Below, piece by piece: positions 24,310-35,629 of a stretch of 64,000 nucleotides of DNA (position 1 is its first letter; each line of letters begins with the position of its first letter). The DNA comes from Morella rubra (taxonomy: Eukaryota > Streptophyta > Magnoliopsida > Fagales > Myricaceae): the NCBI GenBank assembly GCA_003952965.2, contig CM025853.1, forward strand, positions 8,838,541 to 8,902,540. Direction: 5' to 3'. The translations under genes were made by a program, and so were the position numbers. Under the pieces are notes generated by a model, which saw only the letters and a list, made by a program, of their open reading frames with translations, made no database searches and had not been told where the DNA came from.

Positions 24310-25311
24310 TAAACATCACCTGTACCTCAACTGTCTCGTAGTAAAGGGTCAGATATTTTACATTGAAGACCTCGATAAAAAGCTTATATAAGCGATAAGC
24401 ATATTGTTTTGAACCCTTACCAAGCTTGGGATAATACACAATTTGCTCCGGTGAGACAGCGTTTTGTTTGAAATACTTAATGAATTCACCTTGAAACTCA
24501 AATACTTTGAGATTATCCCCAAAAATCATAACCTCACAATTCACCAAATAGCTCGAGTCTTTCCCATTATTGTCCATTATTTTCAGAGAATTAAGGTTGG
24601 GAGAACAGATACTAAAAGCCTTCATACACTACTGTAGTAAATTTCTCAAGGACTGGAAGACCAAAAAAGAGCTGCTGGGTAGCGCACTCATCCGAAAATG
24701 TAACTGATCCGATATTCAACGTCTTTAAATTCGAGAAATAAATTGTATGGGGAAGTTTTCCAAGATATAGAAAATGGAGAGTTAAGTCTACCAATATCTC
24801 ACAAGAAAATAAGCAACGAGGCAATGAAAGTATCCCTTTTATTCACCGCAGCAGATAGTCATGCACTGACACGAGATGCATCGCATGGAAGATGACAAGA
24901 GAGAGTGAACTATTTTACATCAGTGCCATGAAGACAAAGCACTCTATCTACAAATTTCATGCATGGCTGACTAGCAATATGAAAGAATGCTTCTTCAAAA
25001 CGTAGATTGGGAATAGAGGTCCATAGGTATTCCCACCATTTAGAAAGTACGCTAGTTCTTACTTCATATTTTTTGGGAAGGAAGGAAAGGATGTGGCATA
25101 GAATCACCTCGGGTAAGTTACCTAAGCACAATGCTTGCTCGAACTTTAGATTGGGAATAGAGGTCCATAAGTATTGCCACCTTCCAGAAAGTACACTAGT
25201 TCTTACAGCATCTTTTGGGAGAAGGAAGAAAAGGATGCGGCAAAGAACCACCTCGGGTAAGTTACCCAAACATTTGGTGTTTCCATTCATGTCCGGTTCT
25301 TCATTCAACAT
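24310..25311 (-). pseudogene. F-box/LRR (FBD-type) gene with doubled F-box, left arm
   Basis: The first 133 codons (25,311-24,910) contain two consecutive F-box copies of about 45 residues each. One begins LGNLPEVVLCRILFF and the other LGNLPEVILCHILSF, and each is followed by RTSVLS-W-YLWTSIPNL. Downstream, remains of the leucine-rich region are readable (RCLFSCEILVDLTL, then LKVFEFQGEFIKYFK near 24,500). F-box/FBD/LRR proteins are substrate adaptors of SCF ubiquitin ligases and normally have one F-box and about 400 residues. The frame is ended by TAG where Lys is expected after HGTDVK and by TGA at an expected Trp shortly after, and a frameshift precedes the LRR part. These are nonsense changes shared with the right-arm copy, so the gene was dead before the inverted duplication. 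Confidence 0.8.
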
Positions 25312-25319
25312 CTGCTTTT

Positions 25320-26820
25320 TACACTTCTAAATAAGAGAATTTGCCTCTATACTTCAAATGGTTCCCCTATCAATATTGAAGCAAACACAGTCATGACACA
25401 GCTGGAAACATTTTGCCAAGGACATGAGATTCAAAAAAATTTCACCACTTCCAAAATCTTGATGAGATTATCATATCCCCGGAAAAAAGAACTAGCATTT
25501 ATTATTTTTATTAGTATTCCTAGATCATCTACCATTACTAAAACCAAGAAAGGCAACAAAAACAAAAAAACAAAAACAACACCAAATAATCTGTTCAGAA
25601 TGCTCCCCATATCAGACCATTGCAACTTTTATTTTCCACATAGAAACTTCCACAGAAAATCGGTCAAATTTTCTGGAGAGAAACTTCCATGCAACTTTCA
25701 AATTTTCAAAAGATGAAAAACAAAGTAAAGGATGAACAACAAGATAAAAAGATTCAATGATTTATTCTCTTGGAGAATGTGAGAGTAAAAAGAAATATGT
25801 TTAGATAGCAAGTTTTTGTGAAAGGAGTTTCATGGATTTCTGTATTTTTTATTTTTGTGTTTTTTTTTCACAAAAATTGAGGCCAATGATTACATAGAAA
25901 ATTTTCTTGTTAAGCTGAGTTCCAATTTTTTTTTCTTAAAGCCTATTTTTGGATTGCAAAATTTTTTTTATAAAAATATTTTCACATTTATTTCACCAAC
26001 TACAATATGTTTTTACAAACTCCAACTACATTTACAAACTCCAATACTTTTTTACAAACTTCAACAACCTTTTTACCAATCCCAAAAAATCTACACTACC
26101 TCCAACAAAAAAAAGTTCACAAGAAAATGTTTTTGTCCATCCAAACACAGATGTACAAAAAAATTTGTAAAACATTTTTCAAAGATCATTTTTTCACAAA
26201 ATCTCATACATTTTTACAAACTTCAATGCCTTTTTTTCAAACTCCAACAACAATGTCACCAAGCACAGTAAACTTTACACTACTTTCAACAAAAAAAATT
26301 TCACCAAGAATTTTTTTTGTCGATCAAAACTCATTTAAACCAAATTTGTTTTTCTTATGTATTCAATTTTTTTCTTATATAACATTTAAAAATTTACTAC
26401 ATTATACTATACATATAGTATGCATATATATATACTCATATATATCACATAAAACCAAGTGATATATTAGGTACAAATACTTTACACCTAGATGAGTGAC
26501 ATATTAGGTACAAATACTATATACCTATAGATGAGTGACAAAATATTCAATCTTAAATGTATACTTATAAAATATTGTAGTCACAATACATTATTTGCAT
26601 AATATATATATATATATATATATATAATACTCATATATATCACAAGAAATATAGTATATAAAATATTCAATCTTAATATATATGTAGAAATACTATACAT
26701 ATAGTTGAGCGATAAAATATTAAATCTTAAGATGTAAAATACTATACTATACACATAATATTAAATATGGCATACATCCATACTAGAAAATATCACATAA
26801 TGTATGGTGATATAATATAA
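25320..26820. other. AT-rich intergenic sequence, left arm
   Basis: No gene is supported. Positions 25,850-26,320 are built of recurring pieces such as TTTACAAACTCCAAC, probably remains of a small transposable element. A similar vocabulary appears in the insertion at 55,420-55,755. Beyond 26,400 there are AT microsatellites (an alternating AT run at 26,602-26,626) and short repeated words such as GATGAGTGAC. The mirrored stretch is 30,490-32,040. Confidence 0.6.
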
Positions 26821-26824
26821 TATA

Positions 26825-27135
26825 GTGAAAACTCACTTTGAGCCCTCTAACAACCAATGCAATTTCAAATAGAGGTCTAAACTACCCTTCTTGACACATG
26901 AGCCCTCTAACTTTCACAATTAATCAAATTGTGCCCTGAAATAAAGATAAAAAATCGTGCCACATGGCTCATTCACAATACACGTGGCACAAGTTTGATC
27001 GTTGGATCTTTTTTAAAGGCGCAAAATTATGAAATTTGGTAGTTCGTAGTTCTATGTGTCAAAAGTTGTAGTTTAGACCTTTATTTGAAATTGCATTGGT
27101 AATTAGAAGGTTCAAAGTGATGTTTTCCAATAATA
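26825..27135. mobile_element. MITE with long terminal inverted repeats, left arm
   Basis: The left end (CACTTTGAGCCCTCTAA, then CCAATGCAATTTCAAATA, then GGTCTAAACTA) is matched in reverse complement by the right end (GTTTAGACC, TATTTGAAATTGCATTGG, TTCAAAGTG). Inverted repeats are about 70 bases and the whole is about 310 bases without coding capacity. Target-site duplication is uncertain. The copy in the other arm is at 30,165-30,480. Confidence 0.75.
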
Positions 27136-27421
27136 TATAGCACATTATACAACAAAATATATAAAAATAAATAACAACATAGTCACCAAGTTATATATTA
27201 TAACAACTTCAATTTTCATAACACTCCCTCTAATTTCATATTTTATTAAGTGGATCCTTTAGAATTAATTTTTTCAAATACATTACCATACAATATAATA
27301 TGTTATATAACATATAATAATATATAAAACAATTATTAACCTTAAATAACTTAAGAATAATATATAATCATGTAATCATTTCTTAGTAGCGTTTTTCACA
27401 AAAAAGCTATATATAGCGCTT

Positions 27422-27436
27422 CCCCCCCCCCCCCCC
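27422..27436 (+). repeat. Run of 15 C
   Basis: A homopolymer of 15 C followed by A-rich sequence. The mirrored position in the right arm (29,846-29,852) has only 7 G. This length difference between otherwise near-identical arms is typical of homopolymer miscounting or of slippage. It marks the inner edge of the clean part of the left arm. Confidence 0.9.
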
Positions 27437-27504
27437 AAAAAAAATAATACGTGTTTCGACTAAAACCTTGCCAACACTAACACATTGGGAACAGATTACC
27501 TCCG

Positions 27505-27715
27505 AAATGAGGGATTTTCGAAGGTGTCCTAAGAGATGACCGCATTTCATTCTAAAAAATCTAACCATCTCAATTAACCCATCTCACTTAATGAATAATA
27601 ATGGCTATGTACAAGGTGTATTATACATAAAATAGACCTCATAACTCATTAAATGAAGTGAATTAATTATAACATGATATCTAAAATTTTTTATCAGATT
27701 GAAGGATCCAGAACT
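27505..27715. mobile_element. Hairpin MITE, corrupted left-arm copy
   Basis: The stretch starts GAGGGATTTTCGAAGGTGT and is the partner of the clean hairpin element at 29,565-29,810. The first 100 bases are good (AACCCATCTCACTTAATGA), after which the second inverted repeat degrades into poorly matching sequence. Corruption therefore sets in within a single element. Confidence 0.6.
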
Positions 27716-27719
27716 AAAT

Positions 27720-29090
27720 CCATCCCCTGTAACCCAACTCTTTTTCCCTATGTAATTAGTTATTAGTCCCCTTCTTTAAGATGAGGAATTCCCTCTTTGA
27801 ACACCATGACCTACTTTGTCCATTATTTGGCGTAGAGGATATGGTTTAAAATCCCAGAAACCGACAAAGAAAGTGCCACTATTTCTACAGTTATAAAAGC
27901 AACACTAAATTCAACTTAGAAAAAAAAAAACACTCAACTCCAAACCTCCAATCCCAGTACCAGCTGACTAAAAATTTGTTATACCAATTTTTAACTATCT
28001 GATAAATCAGATGCATGGTATCTGCTGAGGAATAAAAAGAGTAAATCAGTTCATAACCCAACGTCCTGCTTTAACATCCCACCCCTGCCGTGCATAAAAA
28101 ACTTGTAACTTAGTTTCGCTGTCTCTATAGTTCGAAGAGAAGCTTTGCCCAAAACGATTATTGAATTTTAAATAGCGAGCTTCTCTATGACTAACACTTA
28201 CATATTCTGTCAGTTAATCAATTCCGCGTTTTTTTCCACAATGCGCGACATACAAAACCCGTTTGCTTATGTGTTGTACGAGTGTATATTTTTTTTATGA
28301 TAAAAGCCCGGCTAATATGTAAATCAATCAAAAATTTGCCAACCGCTTACGTTTAAAAACTTCAATTATTAGTCTGCTAACAGAAGTGTCTTTTAAGCTG
28401 CTATGACACATAACATATCCCATTTTTGCCAATATCCATAGTCAATAGACAATAACAATCCACCCCTAACAGTGAGAGCTCTTGCGAGTGGCGTGCGGTT
28501 TTCAGTTGACCTTGGCGTAGATACCCATCCATTAAAAAATTTATATGCCTTGTAGGTGATCATTTGTATGTTTCGACGTTTTTTTTTTTTTTAGATTTTT
28601 CTGCCATTAAGAGATTGCTCAAAATTTGTTTCCTAGGACTTTAACCTTTCAGAGAAAAGATTAACGTTAGCATAGAGATATCATCACAAAAATGGAAACT
28701 CTCTCCTCATTATTCCTTTCTCCCGCTTTGGCGCCATTCATAAGTGAGCATAGGATGGGAGGTTTAGAGTTAGCTACCAATTACTATCCCTCCTTTGTCT
28801 TGAAGTATGGCATGAACTACTTATTTCTGGTGTTTACATAATCTGATAGAATACGGCTGTTGCAAAAGCATTTTCCTCTGCTTTCTTTTTTGTTTGAGAG
28901 AAGATTTATATATGTTTCGTGATTCGCTCGTTACAATCGGATTTCAATATCCCTAACATTAATTTACAGCTTAATGTCCAAAACAAATCATAAGAAAATA
29001 AAACAAAGCGGCGCTACAGCAATTCTAGAACTTCCTTATTTAGAAACTGGTCACTGATAAATCGCCATGGTCGTATCGCAACTCTCTTTT
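27720..29090. other. Palindrome axis region, partly corrupted
   Basis: No gene is supported. The left side of the axis is A/C-rich and corrupted, but still matches the cleaner right side in reverse. For example, 27,895-27,985 corresponds to 29,395-29,500, and 28,060-28,190 corresponds to 29,270-29,350 with inserted bases. Matching pairs sum to about 57,360-57,395, placing the axis near 28,690. Whether the arms meet directly or around a short unique spacer cannot be decided by eye. Confidence 0.5.
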
Positions 29091-29099
29091 GGTAAGTGA

Positions 29100-29330
29100 A
29101 TTGTCTATTGATCCGTCTAGAAAGCACGCACTCTGTAGCAGCACTTTTGAGATTTTTAAAAACTTGCCCCAAAAATTATGATTTTCAGCGGCGCTTTTTA
29201 AAATACACTGCCAAAAGAAAGCGCTTTGTAAAAAAACGTTGCTGCAAGAATGTAAGTTTTAGCATTAGAGAAAGCTCCGCTAAAATTCAAACTTTTGGCA
29301 AAGCTTTTCGCTAAAACACCAACTAGTTAC
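29100..29330. repeat. Array of GCGCTTTT-type subterminal repeats
   Basis: The words GCGGCGCTTTTT, AAAGCGC and TTTTGGCAAAGC recur in both orientations over about 200 bases. Such arrays are typical of the subterminal regions of plant CACTA-like or Mutator-like DNA transposons. A 72-codon open frame over this array (29,096-29,314) is basic and repetitive and I do not take it as a gene. Element ends were not found. Confidence 0.4.
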
Positions 29331-29564
29331 AGTTTTTATCCCAGGGTTGGGTTACAAGCAAACTTGATAGTTAGATTTTCTTTTATCCTCCAGATTCCCA
29401 TCATCTGATTATATCCATAGTTATGGTACCATTTAGTCAAGCTGGTACTGATTGGAGGTTTGAGTTGAGGTGTTTTTTTTTCTAAGTGAATTTAGGTGCT
29501 TTTGACGACTGAAGAAAGTGCACTTCTTTTGGTTTCTGATTTTCCAATAGCCAATGCCATGGGT

Positions 29565-29810
29565 AAGGATTCCCTACTAAAGAGGGACTTTCGAAGGTGT
29601 TTAAGGATGGATTTCGTTTCATCTAAAAAATTTGACAGTTTTAATTAATCCACTTCATTTAATGAGTTGAGGCTAATTTGAATACACCTGTACAAGCCAT
29701 ATTATTCATTAAGTGAGATGGGTTAATTAATGAATGGTTAAAGATTTTTTAGATGAAACACGTCCATCTCTTGGAACACCTTCGAAAATCCCTCATACGG
29801 ATAATCGGAT
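29565..29810. mobile_element. Hairpin MITE, clean copy
   Basis: About 245 bases are almost entirely palindromic. The left end (GAGGGACTTTCGAAGGTGT, then GTTTCATCTAAAAAAT, then TTAATTAATCCACTTCATT) is repeated in reverse complement at the right end, which closes with ACACCTTCGAAAATCCCTC. There is no coding sequence. It is a non-autonomous DNA element; the superfamily is not determined. Its mirrored partner is the degraded copy at 27,505-27,715. Confidence 0.75.
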
Positions 29811-30164
29811 TTGTTAGTAATCCAAAGTTCAGTCAATTTTTTTAGGGGGGGTGGAAGGAAAAGCGCGCTTATTTTTTGTGTGAAAAACGCACCTAGCTAA
29901 ATGATTACATGATTTATGCATTCTGAAAAAGTTATTTAAGGTTAAAATTAATTGTTTTATAAATTATTCTAATGTTATTTATACCATATTAATATATTGT
30001 ATTTGAAAATATTGTAAAGGATTTAATAATATAATATTATTTTAAATGAAAAGTAAATAAAATATGAAATTAGAGGAGTTATGAAAATTGAAGTAGTTAT
30101 CTTGGTGACTATGGTGACTATATGTTGTTGATTATTTTTAAATTTGTTGTATAATGTGCTATAT

Positions 30165-30480
30165 ATTATTGGAAAACATCACTTTGAACCTTCTAATTAC
30201 CAATGCAATTTCAAATAAGAATCTAAACTACAATTTTATGACACATAGAACCTACGAACTACCAAATTCATAATTTTCCGCCTTTAAAAAAGATCCAACG
30301 ATCAAACTCTTGCCACGTGTATGTGAATGACATGTGCACGATTTTATCTCTTTAATAATTTCAGGGCACAATTTGATTAATTGTGAAAGTTAGAGGGCTC
30401 ATGTGTCAAAAGAAGGTATAGTTTAGACCTCTATTTGAAATTGCATTGGTTAGATCTAGAGTGGCTTCAAAGTGTGTTTT
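30165..30480. mobile_element. MITE with long terminal inverted repeats, right arm
   Basis: This is the mirror copy of 26,825-27,135. It has the same inverted ends (CACTTTGAACC and CCAATGCAATTTCAAATA) and the same interior with CACGTG, and differs by small substitutions and indels. It lies at the position expected for the palindrome. Confidence 0.75.
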
Positions 30481-30489
30481 ATTTCACCT

Positions 30490-32040
30490 ATATTCATATA
30501 TCACCAAACATTAGATCTCTTCTACATGCTTCTGTATGCCATGTTATAATATTAGTTTAATACCATGTGTTTATCGTATTTTTGTACATCTTAAGATTTA
30601 ATATTTTATCGCTCAACTAAATGTATAGTATTTCTACATATATATTAAGATTGAATATTTATATAATTTATTTCTTATGATGATATATGATATGTAAATA
30701 TATAATATAAATTATATATATATAATATATGCAAATAATGTATTTGGACTACAAATATTTATAAGTATACATTTAAGATTGAATATTTGTCAACTCATCT
30801 ATAGGTATATAGTATTTGTACCTAATATGTCACTCATCTAGGTGTAAAGTATTTGTACCTAATATATCACTTTTTTTATGTGATATATATGAGATATATA
30901 TATGCATAATATATGTATATGTATAATATAATGTAGTAAATTTTTAAATGTATTAAGAAAAAAATAAATATGAAACATAAGAAAAACAATTTGGTTTAAA
31001 TGAGTTTTGATCCGACAAAAAAAATTCTTGGTGAAATTTTTTTTGTTGAAAGTAGTGTAAAGTTTACTTTGAGCTTGTGACATTGTTGTTGGAGTTTGAA
31101 AAAAAGGCATTGAGTTTGTAAAAATGTATGAGATTTTGTGAAGAAAATGATCTTGAAATAATGTTTTACAAATTTTTTTGTACATCTGTGTTTGGATGGA
31201 CACAAAACATTTTCTTGTGAACTTTTTTTTGTTGGAGTAGTGTATATTTTTCTTTGGGATTGGTAAAAAGGTTTGTTGAAGTTTGTAAAAAAAAGTGATT
31301 GGAGTTTGCTAAAACTGTATGCTAGTTGGAGTTATGTAAAACATATTGTAGTTGGTGAAAAATGTGAAAATATTTTATAAAAAAAAAATTTCCCAATCCA
31401 AAAATAGGCTTTAAAAAAAAATTAAACCATTGGAGCTCAGCTATACAAAAGAAAATTTTCTATGTAATCATTTTGGCCTCAATTTTTGTGAAAAAAAAAC
31501 ACAAAAATAAAAAATACAGAAATCCATGAAACTCCTTTCACAAAAACTTGCTATCTAAACATATTTCTTTTTACTCTCACATTCTCCCAAGAGAATAAAT
31601 CATTGAATCTTTTTATCTTGTTGTTCATCCTTTACTTTGTTTTTCATCTTTTGAAAATTTGAAAGTTGCATGGAAGTTTCTCTCCAGAAAATTTGACCGA
31701 TTTTCTGTGGAAGTTTCTATGTGGAAAATAAAAGTTGCAATGGTCTGATATGGGGAGCATTCTGAACAGATTATTTGTGTGTTGTTTTTGTTTTTTTGTT
31801 TTTGTTGCCTTTCTTGGTTTTAGTAATGGTAGATGATCTAGGAATACTAATAAAAATAATAAATGCTAGTTCTTTTTTCCGGGGATATGATAATCTCATC
31901 AAGATTTTGGAAGTGGTGAAATTTTTTTGAATCTCATGTCCTTGGCAAAATGTTTCCAGCTGTGTCATGACTGTGTTTGCTTCAATATTGATAGGGGAAC
32001 CATTTGAAGTATAGAGGCAAATTCTCTTATTTAGAAGTGT
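30490..32040. other. AT-rich intergenic sequence, right arm
   Basis: Mirror of 25,320-26,820. It holds AT microsatellites near 30,700 and 30,890 and the TTTACAAACTCCAAC-type repeated pieces, here in reverse complement. Homopolymer lengths differ from the left arm at many places. No gene is supported; frames such as 30,859-31,203 are repeat translations. Confidence 0.6.
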
Positions 32041-32049
32041 AAAAAGCAG

Positions 32050-33045
32050 ATGTTGAATGAAGAACCGGACATGAATGGAAACACCAAATGTTTGGGTAAC
32101 TTACCCGAGGTGGTTCTTTGCCGCATCCTTTTCTTCCTTCTCCCAAAAGATGCTGTAAGAACTAGTGTACTTTCTGGAAGGTGGCAATACTTATGGACCT
32201 CTATTCCCAATCTAAAGTTCGAGCAAGCATTGTGCTTAGGTAACTTACCCGAGGTGATTCTATGCCACATCCTTTCCTTCCTTCCCAAAAAATATGAAGT
32301 AAGAACTAGCGTACTTTCTAAATGGTGGGAATACCTATGGACCTCTATTCCCAATCTACGTTTTGAAGAAGCATTCTTTCATATTGCTAGTCAGCCATGC
32401 ATGAAATTTGTAGATAGAGTGCTTTGTCTTCATGGCACTGATGTAAAATAGTTCACTCTCTCTTGTCATCTTCCATGCGATGCATCTCGTGTCAGTGCAT
32501 GACTATCTGCTGCGGTGAATAAAAGGGATACTTTCATTGCCTCGTTGCTTATTTTCTTGTGAGATATTGGTAGACTTAACTCTCCATTTTCTATATCTTG
32601 GAAAACTTCCCCATACAATTTATTTCTCGAATTTAAAGACGTTGAATATCGGATCAGTTACATTTTCGGATGAGTGCGCTACCCAGCAGCTCTTTTTTGG
32701 TCTTCCAGTCCTTGAGAAATTTACTACAGTAGTGTATGAAGGCTTTTAGTATCTGTTCTCCCAACCTTAATTCTCTGAAAATAATGGACAATAATGGGAA
32801 AGACTCGAGCTTTTTGTGAATTGTGAGTTATGATTTTTGGGGATAATCTCAAAGTATTTGAGTTTCAAGTGAATTCATTAAGTATTTCAAACAAAACGCT
32901 GTCTCACCGGAGCAAATTGTGTATTATCCCAAGCTTGGTAAGGGTTCAAAACAATATGCTTATCGCTTTATATAAGCTTTTTATCGAGGTCTTCAATGTA
33001 AAATATCTGACCCTTTACTACGAGACAGTTGAGGTACAGTGATGT
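32050..33045 (+). pseudogene. F-box/LRR (FBD-type) gene with doubled F-box, right arm
   Basis: The first 133 codons (32,050-32,451) encode the same protein piece as the left-arm copy, residue for residue, including both F-box units and the end HGTDVK followed by TAG. The LRR remains follow at 32,537-33,042. Compared with the left arm, this copy has lost a G within the CAAGGTGAATT word, which shifts the frame after LKVFEFQ, and it shows another single-base difference at the ETVEVQ end near 33,040. All lesions in the F-box half are shared with the left copy. The extra ones here are single-base indels in short runs, which could be sequence error. Confidence 0.8.
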
Positions 33046-33049
33046 TTAT

Positions 33050-34000
33050 TTTCCTAATATTTTGGGGCGTGAAAATTTCCAGTAATATAAACACGCTCCA
33101 AAAATTTAATTTTTACACGTACACACTCTACATTTCATAAAACTCCAATAAATCTCAATAAAGTAAAGATTTTGATATGACACTCAGTGTGTCGATATCT
33201 TAAAATAGCATGTCGAACTTTTACCGAACCAAATCTTAAAAGAGCGATCGTTATGTTCCTCATGAGGGCAGCATATAAAAGGCCACTGAGTTGGAGTTCT
33301 TCGAACAAAACTTTAGATATATATGTTTGGTTTGGTTTGGTTTTGAAAATGTTCTTTTTGTAATGATTAATAAATTTTTTTGAAATATATTTTTTAGGGT
33401 GTCGGTGAGAATGGTAAGGTCAACAGAAATCATAAAGTTTTTAAAATTATTCTCTTTTGGAATGTGAAAGTTAAAAAAATATGTTTGAATGAAAAATTTT
33501 GTGAGAGGAGTTTTTATATTTATTTTTGTGTTGTCTTTTTTTATAGAAATTGAGGTATAAAATCTTTTTTGTGTGAAAAAATCATGTACGAATTGAAAAA
33601 TATTTTTAAAAATCAATAACAAAACACGGCCAAAAGATTTCTAGTTCCAAACCAATTTCAAAAAACTTCAAAATTCCACCCAAAATTTTGGCCTGAATAA
33701 AATAACTACAAAAAAATTCTCTTTCTCTCTCAATCAAATTATCCATTTTCACTACAAATAAATATAAAAGATTCATTGAAATCATTTCTCTTCACTTTCT
33801 TATCAGTAACTCCAACACCTCAAAATTTAACACTCAAAATATTTTTAAAATCATTAAACAAAACATGGCTGGCCAAAAATATTTCTAAGTTCCAATGCAT
33901 TTTTGGATAACCTGGCCTATTGGCCGTGAGCGACAAAATTCAGAAAACTCGCAGATGTCACTCTACAGCATTTAAAATGTTGATACGACAATCAGGACAA
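33050..34000. other. AT-rich intergenic sequence and direct repeats, right arm
   Basis: Mirror of 23,330-24,210. It contains the inverted counterpart of the direct-repeat pair (about 33,600-33,660 and 33,845-33,895). The open frame at 33,260-33,622 on the minus strand mirrors one at 23,735 on the plus strand, but is Lys/Phe/Ile-rich translation of AT-rich DNA with no domain. No gene is supported. Confidence 0.6.
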
Positions 34001-34019
34001 TGATCAACAACATAAAGGT

Positions 34020-35625
34020 GTAATGTGTAGCATTCCAATCTCACTTCTCATAGATACAAGCATTTCTCACGAAAGAAGTTTTGATGAGAAATCACTTTGG
34101 AAGAGTAGAATTGAGGTATGATGAATTTGGGTCCATTATCAATTCTAAGAGTTTTGCTTTTGGATCCAAATTGAGTTTCAGCAAAATTAATGAAAGAGAT
34201 AAATGTATTTCGTGCATCTAATTTGTGTTTAAGCAAGAAAATCCAAGTGCATTTGGAGAAATCATCCACAAGAGTTAAAAAATACTGAGAACCATCTAAT
34301 GACTTTGTGGAAAAAGGACTCCAAATGTCAACATGAAGGAGATCAAAAGCAGAATTTGAACAAGTGGAAACTGAGAGGAAAAGGAAGACAAGTTTGCTTA
34401 GCATAATGACATGAAATGCAATGTCCTTTATAACAGTAATGAAAGGAAATTCTTTATTCAAAAGCTGAAGACGATTGGAAGAGAGATGACCTAATTGGCA
34501 ATGCCATAGGTCAATCTTTAAATTTTCAAGAAAACTAGAATTAACAAAGCTAGAATCAACTTTGCAAACATTATGAATATCTGAGAATGAAGAAGGATTA
34601 TGAAATTGTAATACAATCCTTTTCCTTGTTCACACAGCCCAATCATCTTCAATGAATACCAGTCCTAAATAAGACAGTAATTTGAGATCATCATAAGGCA
34701 ATATGCATTTGATTTGGTTAGCTGGCTAATTGAAACAAGGTTGAAAATGAAATGTAGGTACACATAACACATTTGTGAGAAGTAGTGATGGTGTGAGCTA
34801 AACAGATCCAACATGAGTTACCGAAAAACTAAAATTCCATTTGGTAGTCGAATTGTTGAATCAATGGCTAATGAAACAACCAAAGTTGAAGAAGAACACA
34901 CTATGTGGTCTGTTGCTCCAGAGTCTAAAATCCATGGGAGTAGAATCGTAGTGCACATTAGACACAAAGGCTTGAAACAGATGGAAGAGATACATGTTGC
35001 TGTTATGTGTGATTCTGCAGGATTTGAAGTCAGTGAGGCTGCATTTGCTTGATGTGAAGCTGAGTAATTATTGTGAGATTGAAGCAAATGGATCAATTGA
35101 TCATACTGCTCTCTTCTGAAGGGAAAGGAGTTTGATGCAGAAGGCTCATCACAATTAATCACATATTCATCAGAAGAAACTCTAGTAGCTAGGTTAGCCA
35201 AATAACCAGAGTTAGAATTGGAATTATAAAAGATTTGTCTTATATCCGGAGGGATAACCGTGTAGCTTGTAAACACTGGTCCACCACATGGCCTGTCATG
35301 CGCAATGACTGCATGTGGGCCTATCTTTTCTTTGAAAACCTTGTTTGCCACAGAAAGAACAAAAAATTGATTTGATGCAGTAGAGCCAATATTACATCCT
35401 TTCTCTGCATCAAAAATGTAGTAGAAATTTTCCTTTTGCCTTTCTTGACTAAGCACCATAGCATAAACCTTGTTAAGAAGAGCAAAGGAACAATCAGCAA
35501 GATCTATTCTCCGTAGTAGTAAATGAATCATTTAGTCCATTCAAGAATTGCATAATCTGTTCTTGTTGATAATACTCCATTAAAGTCTTCATTACTCCAC
35601 AATGATAAGCTGGATCACACTTGCA
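34020..35625 (-). mobile_element. Truncated Ty1-copia retrotransposon, right-arm copy (fossil)
   Basis: Inverted copy of the element at 21,660-23,330, with the same parts in the same order read on the minus strand: gag-like region, zinc-knuckle region, protease motif WILDSGATDHIVC and partial integrase. Like its partner it ends in the integrase and lacks reverse transcriptase and RNase H. It is broken, with more breaks than the left copy. Similarity to the left arm fades at about 35,625, where the corrupted block begins. Confidence 0.88.
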
Positions 35626-35629
35626 TTTG

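Noticed and set aside
25855-26462. Three overlapping plus-strand frames rich in Phe, Thr and Lys
   Set aside because: They translate a repetitive AT-rich element with recurring TTTACAAACTCCAAC pieces; no protein family is suggested.
26400-26800. Repeated short words that might suggest a CRISPR-like array
   Set aside because: Repeats are irregular AT-rich phrases without constant length or spacers, in a plant nuclear context.
34813-35052. Plus-strand frame of 79 codons in the right arm
   Set aside because: It is antisense to the protease region of the copia fossil and has no similarity of its own that I can see.
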